Assembly: GCA_030704615.1 (NCBI GenBank)
Contig: CM060732.1
Span: 17,298,001-17,362,000 of the forward strand
DNA: 64,000 bases
Source of the DNA: Takakia lepidozioides
Taxonomy: Eukaryota > Streptophyta > Takakiopsida > Takakiales > Takakiaceae
Reading direction: 5' to 3'
Positions 9,990 to 21,369 of this stretch are shown piece after piece. The notes under the pieces were generated by a model. The model worked only from the letters and a program-made list of their open reading frames with translations. It searched no databases and had not been told where the DNA came from. Each line of letters begins with the position of its first letter. The first letter of the stretch is position 1. The translations under genes and the position numbers were made by a program.

Positions 9990-12900
9990 TCACCAGTAAT
10001 CACCACAAGAACAAATCCCATCTTCAAAGTGGTGAAAGCGGTTAGCGTCCCGTACAACAATTGCTCGGCCAACAATCTTTGAGATGAATTTGGTGGAGGT
10101 GTGGCAGTCATCACACACTCGAAGATTCTTGATGAGACGGAGAGGCGTCCTAGGGGTAATGCTGATCAGCCCAAAACCAATGGCCAGCTTCTCACTGTGG
10201 TGGCAAAGAGAAAATTCTTTTTCCTCCTCCCCACATCATGCAATACAAAGCGCCTGTCAGGCACATACCCCGCCTCCTCATCTTCCCAGACAATCTTCTC
10301 AGCTCAACATGGATTCCTTAATTCTGGAATGCAACTTGTCATCTACAACGAAGGTGTGCACCCTGTTGCTCGGCATATCCTGTGATCATCGCATTCCACA
10401 TCTGGCATACATATCCACGAGGGTATTGTTCAGAACCACATCTGGTACAATTCCAGCTTTGGCGATGCAACCATGCCCTTTTCCAGGGCTGCCTGGCTTG
10501 CATATGCATTGCAAACGCACACAAACGTGATGTGGTCGGGCTTCACCACTTCCCCCATCATTTGCTCATAGGTCTCCAAAGCCTCCATCTTGTCTTGCTG
10601 CGATCTCTCGAATATCTCGAAAGCCTCCTTGCCACATCCATGTTGAGCACACCCTGCGATCATGGTGTTCCATGATACTATCTCTCGTTTAGCCAATTGT
10701 CAAAAGCTTGACGCGCATCCCTTATGCTCCAACATTTTGCATATGTGTCCACAAGAGTAGTCTCCTTATATAGCATGCAATTCCAGATTTAATGATGTCA
10801 TCATGGACCTCTTTGCCCTTCTCCAAGGCTCCCAGGCTGGCCATGCATTGAGAACACAAATGAATGTGACGCTGTTGGGCGTTAGCCCTTTATTTTGCAT
10901 TTGTTCATACATCTCAACAACCTCCCTGCCATAGTCATGCGGAGCATATGCTGCAATCATGGTCCTCCATGAAACCACATCATGTTGTGTCATATTGTCA
11001 CCTGCCAGATGCGGCGTAGATGTTGGATAGCAGCACATAAGCTGCATGGTGGTTGGGATCGCACTTGAGAAAAGATTTTGCTGCATGTTCTGCTACCTCC
11101 ACATCCCCATGAATTCTGGCAGCAGCAAGCAAGGTCCCCCAAACCAGAGCATCTGGTTCAATTGGCATTTTGTTGATGAACTCTTCTACCTCATCTCATC
11201 GGCCTACACGGCCAAGAAGGTCCACAATGCAGCAAAAATGCTCCACTATAGGAGTGAGGCCGTGATCTCTACTCATGGAACCAAACAAGTGGTGGCCTTC
11301 ATCCACCAGGCCTACATGCCTTCAAGTAGAGAGAAGAGAAATGAAGGTCATACCATCTGGCTTCAAGCCTTCCTGCTGCATCTGTTCAAATAGTTGGAAG
11401 GCCTCTGTACTACACCCATGTTGAGCATATCCTGCAATTATGGCATTCCATGCTTGCTGAACCATATTTTCAAACACTTGACGTGCATCGTGAACACTCC
11501 CACATTTGGCATACATGTTAACAAGGGCATTGTCCAAGTTAAGATATGACACAACCCCAGCTTTGTTAATATCAGCATGGACCCGCGTGCCCTTTTCCAG
11601 GGCCCCTAGACTGGCACATGCATTGACAACAGAAACGAACGTGACCCTGTTCGGTGTCATCGCGTCTAGTTCCATTTGCTTGTATCTTGAAAGCCTCTTC
11701 AGCATAGCCATGCTCAACATATCCTGTAATCATGGCATTCCATGAGACCACATCTCGTTCAGGCATTTTGTTTAAAACCTGACGTGCATCTTTTCCGCTC
11801 CCACATTTGGCGTCAAGAAGGCTGTTCTCCACTTTAATATCCTGCAATCATTGCACTCCATGAGGGCTTCACCACTTCCCCCATCATTTGTTCATAGGTC
11901 TCCAAAGCCTCTATCCCGTGCCCCTGCTCTGCATACCCTGCAAGCATAGCGTTCCACGACACCACATTTCTTTCAACCACAGTGTTGAAAACTCCCTTCA
12001 CATCCTCTCCACCCCATTTGGCATATGTCCATCAAGGCAGTGTTCAGGATGAATCTGGTGCAATTCCAGCTTTGACGATGTCACCGACGGACCTCTTTCC
12101 CCATTTTCCAGGGCTCCAGGTTTGCACACGCAGTGCAACCTTGGTACAATTCCAGCTTTGATGATGTCCATGGACCTCTTTCCCCTTTTCCAGAGCTCCC
12201 CGGCTTGAACACGCATTGCAAACACAAATGAACGTGATGTGGTTGGGCTTCACCCCTTGATGCATCATTTGCTCAAGGTCTCCAAAGCATTCCTACCATA
12301 CCCCTGCTTGGTAAATCCTGCCAACATTATATCCCACATGATCAAACATCGTTGAGGCATTCTGTTGAACACTTGGTGAGCATCACCACATATCATTCCG
12401 CCATATTGTCTAACACTCCCTTTGCATGCTCGACGCGCTCCACATTTGGCATACATGTCCACCAGGGTATTGTTCAGGATCACATCTGGTACGATTCCAG
12501 CTCTGACGATGTCGCCATGCACCTCTTTGCCCAGAAATGCCAGAAGAGGCATTGTGGACTCCCTCTCTTGATCCTCTTCCAGAGGTTGTGGTCATGGTTG
12601 AAGTGCCTGATTTTATCAACTGTGCCGCTGCAGCTATTGCCTTTAGTTGACCATCTACCCATGCAGGTTTCTTGTAGCTATTGATCCACAGGGAATCATA
12701 GGTAATCTTGTGCTTGAAATCTGGCCCTCTTGGATGCACACTCTACCCCTGCTCCTTCAGCTATCCATGCCTCTGCACAAATCATGCATTCATCCTTGCC
12801 TTTCTGCTAACAGCTGACAATAACAGCCTAGATTTGTTCTAGGAAACACCCAACTCAGCTTATCACACTAGTTCCTATGCTCATTGCGTCTGCTACTCAC

Positions 12901-13492
12901 TGTAATCCAACAGGCATCCACCTTTTTGCCTCGATTGTCCCACCATTGACTAGGGTCAGAAAAGTATTCTTTCCACAGCTTCTCCTCGTCTCTCTTACCT
13001 GTTTCTGGATACTTTGGCAGTATCATGTCAAAGTCACTCCAACTATCAAAGGTTCACTCAAGCAGCTAATTTGCAGAATTCAACATGAAAATTTAGGCCG
13101 GTTTGATAAAGAGGGAACCCACACTCGCCATCCCTGCTCCTTCAGCTATCCATGCCTCTGCACAAATCATGCATACATCCTTGCCTTGCTGCTAGCAACA
13201 TACAATGACAGCCTAGAATTCTTCCAGCAAAACACCCCGCACTTAACATACATGTTGACGAGGGTGCTGAGGAGAAAACATTTGGTATGAATCCACTTTG
13301 GATAATGTGAGTGTGCACCTGCTTTCCAGCTTCCAGGCCTTTCACCTTGATGCACTTATGCAAAAGACAGACATACGTTTCTGAATCTGCTGAAATGCCT
13401 CCTTGGTTTAAAGTCTGTAGAGCCTCTTTCAGTCTGCCTGCCTCACAAAGCATCTTCACAAATGAATGTAATGCTGTTGGTGTTTCATACAT
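9990..13492 (-). pseudogene. DYW-class pentatricopeptide repeat (PPR) gene, broken
   Basis: PPR-DYW proteins edit organelle RNA. The minus strand shows an N-terminal piece (13492-13142: ADSETYVCLLHKC, GKQVHTHIIQSG), then several PPR units (12.55-10.43 kb) with phrases such as VSWNAMIAGYAQHG, NALVNMYAKCGS and KPDHITF. An E/E+ region (about 10230-10370) follows. The DYW domain ends at a TGA at 9990 and retains CDDCHT, HHFEDG and CSCGDYW. Units are separated by frameshifts, and near-identical segments recur (the GALEKG block at 12.2, 11.6 and 10.85 kb), suggesting unequal recombination. The DYW domain itself is well preserved. It could be a young pseudogene or several truncated ones in tandem. 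Confidence 0.85.
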
Positions 13493-13639
13493 CTAGCAAA
13501 CTGCCCTACCACAACCATGCTGATCATATCTTGCAATTATCAGACACATCTCACGGCCGAGTCTGATGAGAGGGAAAAACAGGCTGAAATAGGTCGAAGA
13601 AGAAGGTGCCCTCACCACATTGTCCTTGACCTTGAGTCA

Positions 13640-14412
13640 TGACCCATGGAGGATTTGACGGACCATCAACCCAAAATGACCTCTTGTGTGTGCTGCTTTT
13701 GTCTGTAGTCAGGTAATGTCGGATTGGTCTGTGAGAACCACCACGGTGCAGCTGAGCAGGCAGAGATTGAAACACGGCATGCTAAGACCAAGCTGAATCT
13801 CCCAAGAACCTTGTAAACATCAGGAAGAATACCATCTGTGATTGAATTTGCTTCCCCCTCTTTAGTGTCACCATCAGGCTTTCTCTTTCTGACCCCACCT
13901 TTCCATTTTGTTTCAGATTTCTTAGACTCATTATCTTTCCTGAAGCCTGCAAACACCCATAACTGCTCAAGAACTTTGTTCTTTAAAGACAGTCTAGATA
14001 AGTCATGCAAAAGGAAGACATAGAATGTACTCATGAGATGATGTTGTCATAGACCCTACGCCCAGTTTGGGTAGAACAAGAGGGAACAGACGCTACCTTT
14101 GTCAGGGGCTCACTCCAGTAGTGGGACTTACCTTGGTATAAACAACTTTCTAGGTTCTCCTAGAAATCCCTTCACACGAGCATCAATCTGCTGTGTGTGA
14201 GCTGCCCAACAATTAGACCCCAACAAGGGCCAGGGAAGACACACAAAGTGTGAGAAAGACTAGTGCCTTTGTTGACTTTTTTGGCTTTTTCAAACTTCTG
14301 AGGTGTTCCCTGAAGAGCTTTTCTACTAGAGTTTGATCTGGCACCTTGCCCCATAAGGAAAGACAGAACAAAAAACTCAAATAATCCACTTAAGTCATCA
14401 CTACAAATCATC

Positions 14413-14443
<31 letters not shown>

Positions 14444-14590
14444 CCATACACACCTACAAGTGCAGCTCTCAAGGGCTCACAAAACTCGGTGAGGTCCAGC
14501 TCCTCAAGAGCTTTGAGCACATCCTCAGAATTGATGGTTTGTCGCTTTGATTCACGACATATTTCATTTGCTCTGTTACAGCAGAGACCA
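13640..14590 (-). pseudogene. DPB3-like (DNA polymerase epsilon subunit 3 / NF-YB-type histone fold) gene pieces
   Basis: One exon (about 14569-14444, minus) encodes ANEICRESKRQTI, then EDVLKALEELDL and PLRAALV. This is the C-terminal half of the histone fold of the small DNA polymerase epsilon subunit DPB3/NF-YB11-like proteins. It is bounded by an acceptor (TGTAACAG) and a donor (GTAG|GTGTGTATGG). About 490 bp downstream an acceptor (TTTGCAG) opens FRKDNESKKSETK and KKRKPDG-like charged sequence. That joins in frame and matches the charged tail of the family. The first half of the histone fold was not found upstream, where PPR-associated sequence begins, so the gene is truncated here. Confidence 0.65.
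14413..14442. repeat. (GA)n microsatellite inside DPB3-like intron
   Basis: About fifteen GA dinucleotides immediately downstream (minus sense) of the DPB3-like splice donor. Confidence 0.9.
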
Positions 14591-14904
14591 TCCCTGGTGT
14601 GTTCATTGGTCCATCCTTTCCTTCCCTCCCCCTCCTCTCTTTCCCCTCTTTTCCTCTCTTTTCGAATCATAGTTAATCTGGAGCTTGAAATCCGGCCCTT
14701 TTGGATGAATATGGACCCACACTCGATTCCTGCTCCTTCAGCTATCCATGCCTGTGCTTGCAAGGTGAACGATGGCGGAAAACACAGAGCTCCTACAGTT
14801 CAAGAAAATCAAGATCCGGGCATTGCGGGTAGTTCCAAAAACGTTGGCGCGACGATTTCTATTGGCCTATTTCGCGCGGGCCGTCCGGGCAGATTCCAAA
14901 GAAA

Positions 14905-15010
14905 TTGACGACGACGATGACGTGGCTACGATGACGTGTCTACGATGACGTGTCTACGATGACCTGGCTACGATGACATGGCGACGAAACGTGGCGACGA
15001 TGACGTGGCA
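14905..15010. repeat. 14-bp tandem repeat containing TGACGTGG
   Basis: About seven units of a TACGATGACGTGGC-like 14-mer. Each carries TGACG and ACGTG, the core recognition sequences of plant bZIP factors (TGA and G-box-like). The repeat lies upstream of the minus-strand DPB3-like sequence. Regulatory activity is only a possibility; it may be a simple satellite. Confidence 0.6.
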
Positions 15011-15485
15011 CTATGGCACCCTATTCCTGCTCTACGCTAAACTAGCTTTCGACCTTCGGTCGTCGCTAGAATTTTTTTTTCATTTAGACGCATTCATTAA
15101 CCATAAATGCACAGTTGAGTATGATAAAATTTCAAAAAAAATATTTATGAATTGATATTATCGTAATTTGAAAATCTTGGTTTTAACAGTCAATAATAGA
15201 CGGTCAAGATTGTCAGTTGAAGCAAATCCGATGGATGAGGATTCGCCACATCCTCCTTTATGTACTCTTTATGTACTCATGATCTGCCGTTTTTGGTCCA
15301 CTCTAGTTTGCAATCACCCTCATAAATCTGGCCTCGTTGTTGGTTGGGGCAAAATTGTTGGGATGTATGGCAAATGTGGCTTCTTGCCAAGTGGATATTA
15401 CAGCCTTTAACTTGATCATGTTGCTGAGGCAGACCACCCCCTACCGTCGAGCAACATGGAGGCTTTCAAGAATAACTGAGTACAA
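15011..15485. other. No gene recognised
   Basis: A mixed-composition stretch with short ORFs only; nothing identifiable. Confidence 0.35.
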
Positions 15486-15725
15486 AGTTTTGTTGTGCAG
15501 CTAGGTCCAGTACTACTATATCAACCTCATGTGAAGCCAAGAACAACAAATCATTATGAGGGAGGTTGCCATGAGGGAGGTTGCCATATCCATAGAATCC
15601 CTGCTTAAAGTCAAGTCATAAAGTACGAAGTTTTGTTGTGCAGCTAGGTCCAGTAATATGAACCTCATGTCAAGACAAAAACAAGAAATCACCGAGATAT
15701 CTTCACATTCATGTACTTGTAGTTC
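15486..15725. repeat. Direct repeat of ~80 bp, spaced ~140 bp
   Basis: ACAAAGTTTTGTTGTGCAGC, then TAGGTCCAGTA and CAACCTCATGT, occurs at about 15482 and again with small changes at about 15630. The intervening GAGGGAGGTTGCCAT is itself doubled at 15558-15588. Confidence 0.7.
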
Positions 15726-17290
15726 CATAGAATGGTGGTGCCCATTTGACTTTGCTATGTAGGTAGAGTTATGGCAGGTCGGGGCTGGCTTGATCAGGGG
15801 TGGCCCCCTATTTCCAATCTTGTGACATTTTGAATGTCTGTTGGGGTTTTTTTCCCCTCTTTTTCTTGAGTAAAATGGTCATTGTCCCCTTTCTTTAAAA
15901 AAAAAACAAAAAAATGCACTTGCGTTGCATTTGTATTATACACTTTCTTGTTTCCGCAATGTATTTTCGATGCAGTGCAGCGAATGAAACCAATATCATT
16001 TTCCCAAAAAAAACAAACTTACATATATATATAACAAAAAATGTCTCGCTAATTCACTGATTATATATATTAAATATTATTCACTAATTAACTGATTCTT
16101 TATATATATAATATATAGACCATAGTGAAATATACATACTAAAGCACTAGTTTTTTCACTGATTCATGGTAAAACCCTATACTAAACTTCATTACATACA
16201 GTCAATTATTTTCACTAAATACAGGCATAATATAATAGAACCTGTAAACCATACTACTGTAAAGCACCATCACTGACATATATAATACTTCTCCTTACTA
16301 CATACCGTAACCTTCCAACAAGAACAATAAATAATTTCACTATATATTCACCCCAAAATCAGTTGACCTACTTTCCTGTAGTTAAACAACTTTACTCCAC
16401 GTCATACATCCTCCAAGCTCGGGTGGGTCCCATCGTTTTACTGTCACATCTCACTATCAGAACCTGTTAGACCACTTTGACTACTTGACTTCAAACGACT
16501 CGACCATTGTCACTACGTGTCAGATCAGTTTTACAATAAAAGAGGGTGACAATAAAAGTGTCACAAACAACTAAAAAACGAATCAAATAGAGAGTCAAGA
16601 AACCCACTTTCTGTTGTAGTGTCCACCAAGCGGCCAATATCCTCGGCCGCCTTCATGCTCCGCCTTGTAGATCGAATACAAATCTCTAGTTTTGCTGCCA
16701 TAACGGCTCGACATCCACTAGTCACACATAAAAGGTCGCTTGTATTGAACCTAACAATCTGGTTGATATGACATCAACTTCCGTAACCAAGCAATGGCCG
16801 TACTATAATCGCCGCTCCCTCTTAATCACTTAACAACGTTCCATCTAACTAAAGAGTACGTAATCTCTACAACCCTTCAATCACATCATGATTTTTCTTT
16901 CATCTTCACATAAAAAAAACCACAAGTGCTAACAACTAAACTCACATCTGGCACTCACAGATGCAAGCTGATCTCTCTCAAGTAACAAGTCCTCTCATAA
17001 AATCTATCACTCATAAGCATAAATCAAGCCTAGCGCACCCTAGGCCATCGGCACTTCACGCTACTTGCGTCACACTCATGCACACCTGCTGCAAACTCAC
17101 CGCCGTGAGGCTCAACACGAGAGAGATGAGCCTCACACGATGAGCGTGAGGTGTCAAGATTAATCTTGGCACCTCTTTTGTCACTTGGCCAAGTCTAGGT
17201 GTTAACAATATTAGTTAGAAAATATTTAGCTACTTTCACACTAAAATTTAACTAGCCTGACACCATATTTAGTACATTTTTGCTCAAAAA
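15726..17290. other. AT-rich noncoding region with one strong palindrome
   Basis: Dominated by AT-rich sequence with TATATATA tracts (16.0-16.3 kb). A near-perfect 28-bp hairpin lies at about 17148-17175 (GAGGTGTCAAGAT and its complement). No gene is recognised. Confidence 0.45.
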
Positions 17291-17296
17291 ACCCCT

Positions 17297-18310
17297 AAAA
17301 GTTTGGAAGTTGGCACTTCAATAGACAAAACTCTAGTGAAGGGTTCTGGAAAACAAAGACAGAACAATCAGTCCACAGGTTAGCCAAATATATATTACAC
17401 ACTCCACTGAGGCTAATCCCTTGCCATTGTACTTGGCAAAGCAAACTATTGAGTCCTACAAATTAACTCATGTGACAGTCACAAACTACCATCTTTGGAA
17501 ATTAATAATTCTTGGTAGACATATCCTTCTTCTATGATCTAAGTTGTCTTTTTCTTAGTTATCATGACTCTGCTAAGCCCATTTAGATTTCAAGAAAAAA
17601 AACCCAAAGTGAATAAACTGCAACTGATCAAAAAGACAAACAATTACAAAAGTAATAGCCATTTGTTTAAAAGCCTTCGTATTTTACAAGGAATCTACAT
17701 GTACATGACTGTCTACGTCAGACAGAACCTACTAGGAGTCAAGAAAAAACACTATGGCTAGATAGATTCGGATTTGGTCCTTCAATCCACAATTCTCCAG
17801 CAACATACACAATGCCACATCTTTTACCTTTTTTCGCTTTAAAAACCCTTAAAAGCTCGGTACTTCAATATACAAGATTCTAGTGAAAGGTTTGGAAAAA
17901 CAAACACAGAACAATCAGTCCACATGTTAGCCAAAGATACATTACACATTCCAGTTAGGCTAATCCCTTGCCGTTGTACTTGGCAAATCAAACTATTGAG
18001 TCTTGCAAAATAATTCATGTGACAGTCACAAACTAGCATATTTGGAAATTAACTTCTCTTGGTAATCATATCCTTCTTCTGCAATCTAAGTTTTCAATTC
18101 TTTAATTATCATGACTCTGGTTGCCCATTTAGATTTCACGAAGAAAAAACCCAAAGTGAATAAACTACAACTAATCGAAAAGACAAAAAGTTATAATAGT
18201 ACTATCCATTGGTTTAAAAGCCTTTGTATTTTAAGGAGTCTGCATGTATAAGACCTACTACGTCAGGTAGAACCTCATAGCAGCCGATAATAACCACTAT
18301 GGTCAGGAAC
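17297..18310. repeat. Tandem duplication of ~460 bp, offset ~543 bp
   Basis: The block beginning near 17297 (AAAAGTTTGGAAG, TCTAGTGAAGGGTT, ACAGAACAATCAGTCCACA) is repeated from about 17845 with scattered substitutions and small indels. The homology continues through GGCTAATCCCTTGCC and TCATGTGACAGTCACAAAC to about 18300. No coding content is recognised. Confidence 0.75.
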
Positions 18311-19361
18311 ATAAATGCTTAAAACAGATAAGAGGTGGAGAAAAATGGAAGGGTATAGGCACATTAAAAAATAGTGCATACTATTTTCCGAAAATTGCGA
18401 CTCTCCGTCATTGGACCCCAGTACCATGTATTCATCCCCATCATTGTTCCCGATAATTCAAAAAAATTGTTATTTCGTGGAGCAACAATTGCTAAATCAT
18501 GTGTTGCAAGAAATAGGCTTTGTTGTGGGAGAGTGAATATTATACATAGGAAGCTCGCAGACAACGTAGTTTGTACACCCCTAGGAACAAGCTTTACCTC
18601 TTACAAAGGGAAAAAAAATCAATATGATTAAATCTTTATAAGTTGCTTAGGGCTTTGAACGTAATTCCTCAAGCTGCTATTACATTCAGGCTATCAAGGG
18701 TTTAAATCTTAAATCTTATGATTAAATCTTATCTCATTCTCGAAAATTTAGTGTTTTCCATTAAAATTGATTGCAGCTTGTGGAAAGAATGGCAAACTAG
18801 TTGTCCATGTGCAACATTTTTCTCTTAAGCCATAGAAAACTCTTATGTAGATGGGAGGGTAGAGAAAACAATGATGGAAATAAGGACGAAAACAATAACC
18901 TTAGAAGCCATGATATGGGATGAGCCCTCCCCATAAGTAGTTGAGTTATGCAGTTCAGTAAAAACTCAGATTGTAATTAGAAATTCCTCCTCTATGAATT
19001 GAAATGAAATGTTGCTTTCGATACTATCTCAGTCAGGCTATCTATTAATTTTCTCCACACTTCTTTATAGTTTCACAGAGATGCTAATTGTGTAATTCAT
19101 AAACTGGAAATATTTATTTAAATAGTTGAAGATTTGATCACCCATTTATAAACACCAACTTTTAGATCTACTAAAAATTATAATTTTTATGTAAATTATC
19201 ACACATAACTTCTTTCTGGAAATCATAAATATAAACTAAAATAATCAATTATCTTCTGAAAGGAAAACTTACTCTTTAAAATCTAGCATGATCATGTTAT
19301 AATTCAAGCATACTAAAGTGATTTTGTTTATAACTTCGTATTCATGTTTTCTAGTCTATCA
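18311..19361. other. AT-rich, no gene recognised
   Basis: Short open frames only (for example 85 codons at 18374-18631, no known family). Nothing else identified. Confidence 0.4.
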
Positions 19362-20051
19362 TCATAGGGAATGGACAATCATCTTTCTCCGTACAATGCG
19401 ATTGTCTCTGATGGTCATCTCTTCTCTATTGTTATAATTTGTCAATCCAAAACGTCTGAATGCCCTCACCAATCCAAGATTCTCTCTTTGACTTTCTTGC
19501 ACAAACTTGCCGCATCCCACCCGCATTTCTTTCTTCAATTGCCTCACTAGCTTATTGTGAGCAACCTCCCCTGGCGTGAGTTGATGAGACCATTGTACCA
19601 TTTCCAAAAAATCATTTTCCCTTACTTCCCCTGGGCTTCTTAAATCATCTCTCTTACTCCCATCTCCCAAAATCTCATCAACTCTCAAAATCATTGCACC
19701 ATTATCACTTTTTATATCAATAAAATTCTCTCTCTCCCTCACAAATCTTGAAACCTTCCTAAATTTCAAACTATCTATCTCTTTGACAAACTTTGGACTC
19801 TCCACCATCTTCAAAAATCCCAAGCCCCCTCTTTTCTCTTTGACTTGCAAATTGTCCAATCTCACAAACCTTGAGTTGGAATCTTTGTTATATTGGCTCG
19901 ACATGTTTTCCAAGGGGAGACAAGATCTTGCTGTTGTCCTAGTTTTCACACCAAGCTTACACGAAGGACATGGACCATTATTTCCCACCTTAACCACCCC
20001 TCCCAAAAAACAAGTAAGTGGCTCATGCGACACAACCAAATGTACAAACAT
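19362..20051 (-). CDS. Unknown ORF, 229 codons
   Basis: An uninterrupted minus-strand frame. The peptide is rich in charged residues with no membrane segment (MSSQYNKDS, RFVRLDNLQVKEKRGG, DEILGDGSKRDD, SHQLTPGEVAHNKL, REEMTIRDNRIVRRK). A Cys pair (CPSCKLG) lies near residue 28. I do not recognise the family. Long uninterrupted length in AT-rich surroundings favours real or recent coding sequence, perhaps a transposon gag-like or transposase fragment. No partner genes lie nearby. Confidence 0.35.
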   Translation of the reverse strand: MFVHLVVSHEPLTCFLGGVVKVGNNGPCPSCKLGVKTRTTARSCLPLENMSSQYNKDSNSRFVRLDNLQVKEKRGGLGFLKMVESPKFVKEIDSLKFRKVSRFVRERENFIDIKSDNGAMILRVDEILGDGSKRDDLRSPGEVRENDFLEMVQWSHQLTPGEVAHNKLVRQLKKEMRVGCGKFVQESQRENLGLVRAFRRFGLTNYNNREEMTIRDNRIVRRKMIVHSL

Positions 20052-20969
20052 AATAATATTAACAACGAAAATACCAAACTGTTCATCATTATTTGTGTGG
20101 TTAAATCACAGAAATTGTAGTTTTTTGGGTTCAAATCTACATTTGAGGTTACTCCAAGTGATCTCCCCTAACTTGATGGTCATTGCCGCTAGCCACATTA
20201 GCCTTGTGGCTTTAGGGGGTAAGAAAAATTTATAGAAAAAATTTAGTCTATTGCGATAAATAATCGGTGAAACTATCACCACATTCTAAAAATAATTCGC
20301 ATGATGTACATTATAATTCTTGATAATATATATTTATATTATTGAGGATACCTATATAATTGTGTTATACATGGATCTAGATTTCGCATCTGTTGTATTT
20401 TGAAAATGGACATGCCACAATCGTAGAGGTCAGTTTAATGATTGCACAATGATTGAATTCTTCATCCAATGGCTCACATTTAATTTGAACCCAAGGTAGT
20501 GCCACATTTTATATTATTGATATTAGTGACGAGAGTACCTGAAAAAAAATTGAAAATCAATGAAGAGAGAGACTTCCCGGGCATGTTTGCAAGCTTTGAT
20601 TGAATGCACTAGTTATAGGTGTGTGAAGCCTTAAAACAAGCCTGAAGCATATACTCCTTTCCTCTCAAGAAGCAAGGTTTCACAACAAAGGGGCGAGCGG
20701 GAAGAGCAGGCAACGCGCGAGAGAGGAGGAGGAAACACACAGATCTGACACAAAGCAGCTCTCATCCAAAGCTTGTACACCAATTTCGCATATACACCAA
20801 CACCCGAGTACACCGCCCTGACCTTGTGTCAGGGCGTCGTCTTTATACAAAAAACCTAGCTTCAGTTGTCTGCCGCGTGGCGAGGCGTCACAAGCCAAAA
20901 CCCACGGCGCCGTTCTATCACCAAGTTAGAATACTTGACACGCTTGTTAAAATTACAGGCCTGGGTTAG
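20052..20969. other. Noncoding; possible LTR downstream of integrase fragment
   Basis: Positions 20600-20965 lie on the 3' side of the minus-strand integrase fragment. They hold a small hairpin (CCCTGACCTTGTGTCAGGG) and no coding sequence, which is where a 3' LTR would be. No LTR ends could be confirmed. Confidence 0.3.
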
Positions 20970-21337
20970 CTAAGCCTTACCAATGTTCGTTTTGGCATCA
21001 TGGATAGATACCGCATGCCGAGCATGCAGATCCTCAACAAAGGTATCAAGATCAACCGGATCAGCAACAGTAGAGATAAGAGGGGTGGAATGCAAATGAG
21101 AAACACACTTGCGACCATACAACAACTCAAAAGGAGTTTTCTTGGTGCTAGCATGCACGGCGGTGCGATAAGCAAAGAGAACAGGGGGAAGAAATGTATC
21201 CCACTCCCTGGTAAGTGCGCGATTCTTCTCCAACATTCGGCAAAGAGTTTGCTTGAAGCGTTTCGTAAGGCCATTGGTCTGGGGCTGGTATGGGGCTGTG
21301 GTGGAATGCTTAACACCGAACTTCGGGGGTTGCTACA
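20970..21337 (-). pseudogene. Ty3/gypsy integrase fragment
   Basis: The minus strand reads VKHSTTAPYQPQTNGL near 21330, then RMLEKNRALTREWDTFLP, FAYRTAVHASTKKTPFE and LLYGRKCVSHLH. This is the C-terminal part of a Ty3/gypsy integrase core. The rest of the polyprotein is missing; a hairpin array replaces it on the right. Confidence 0.85.
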
Positions 21338-21369
21338 CCGTGAGCCTGGAGGCATGAGCCTGTGAGCCC

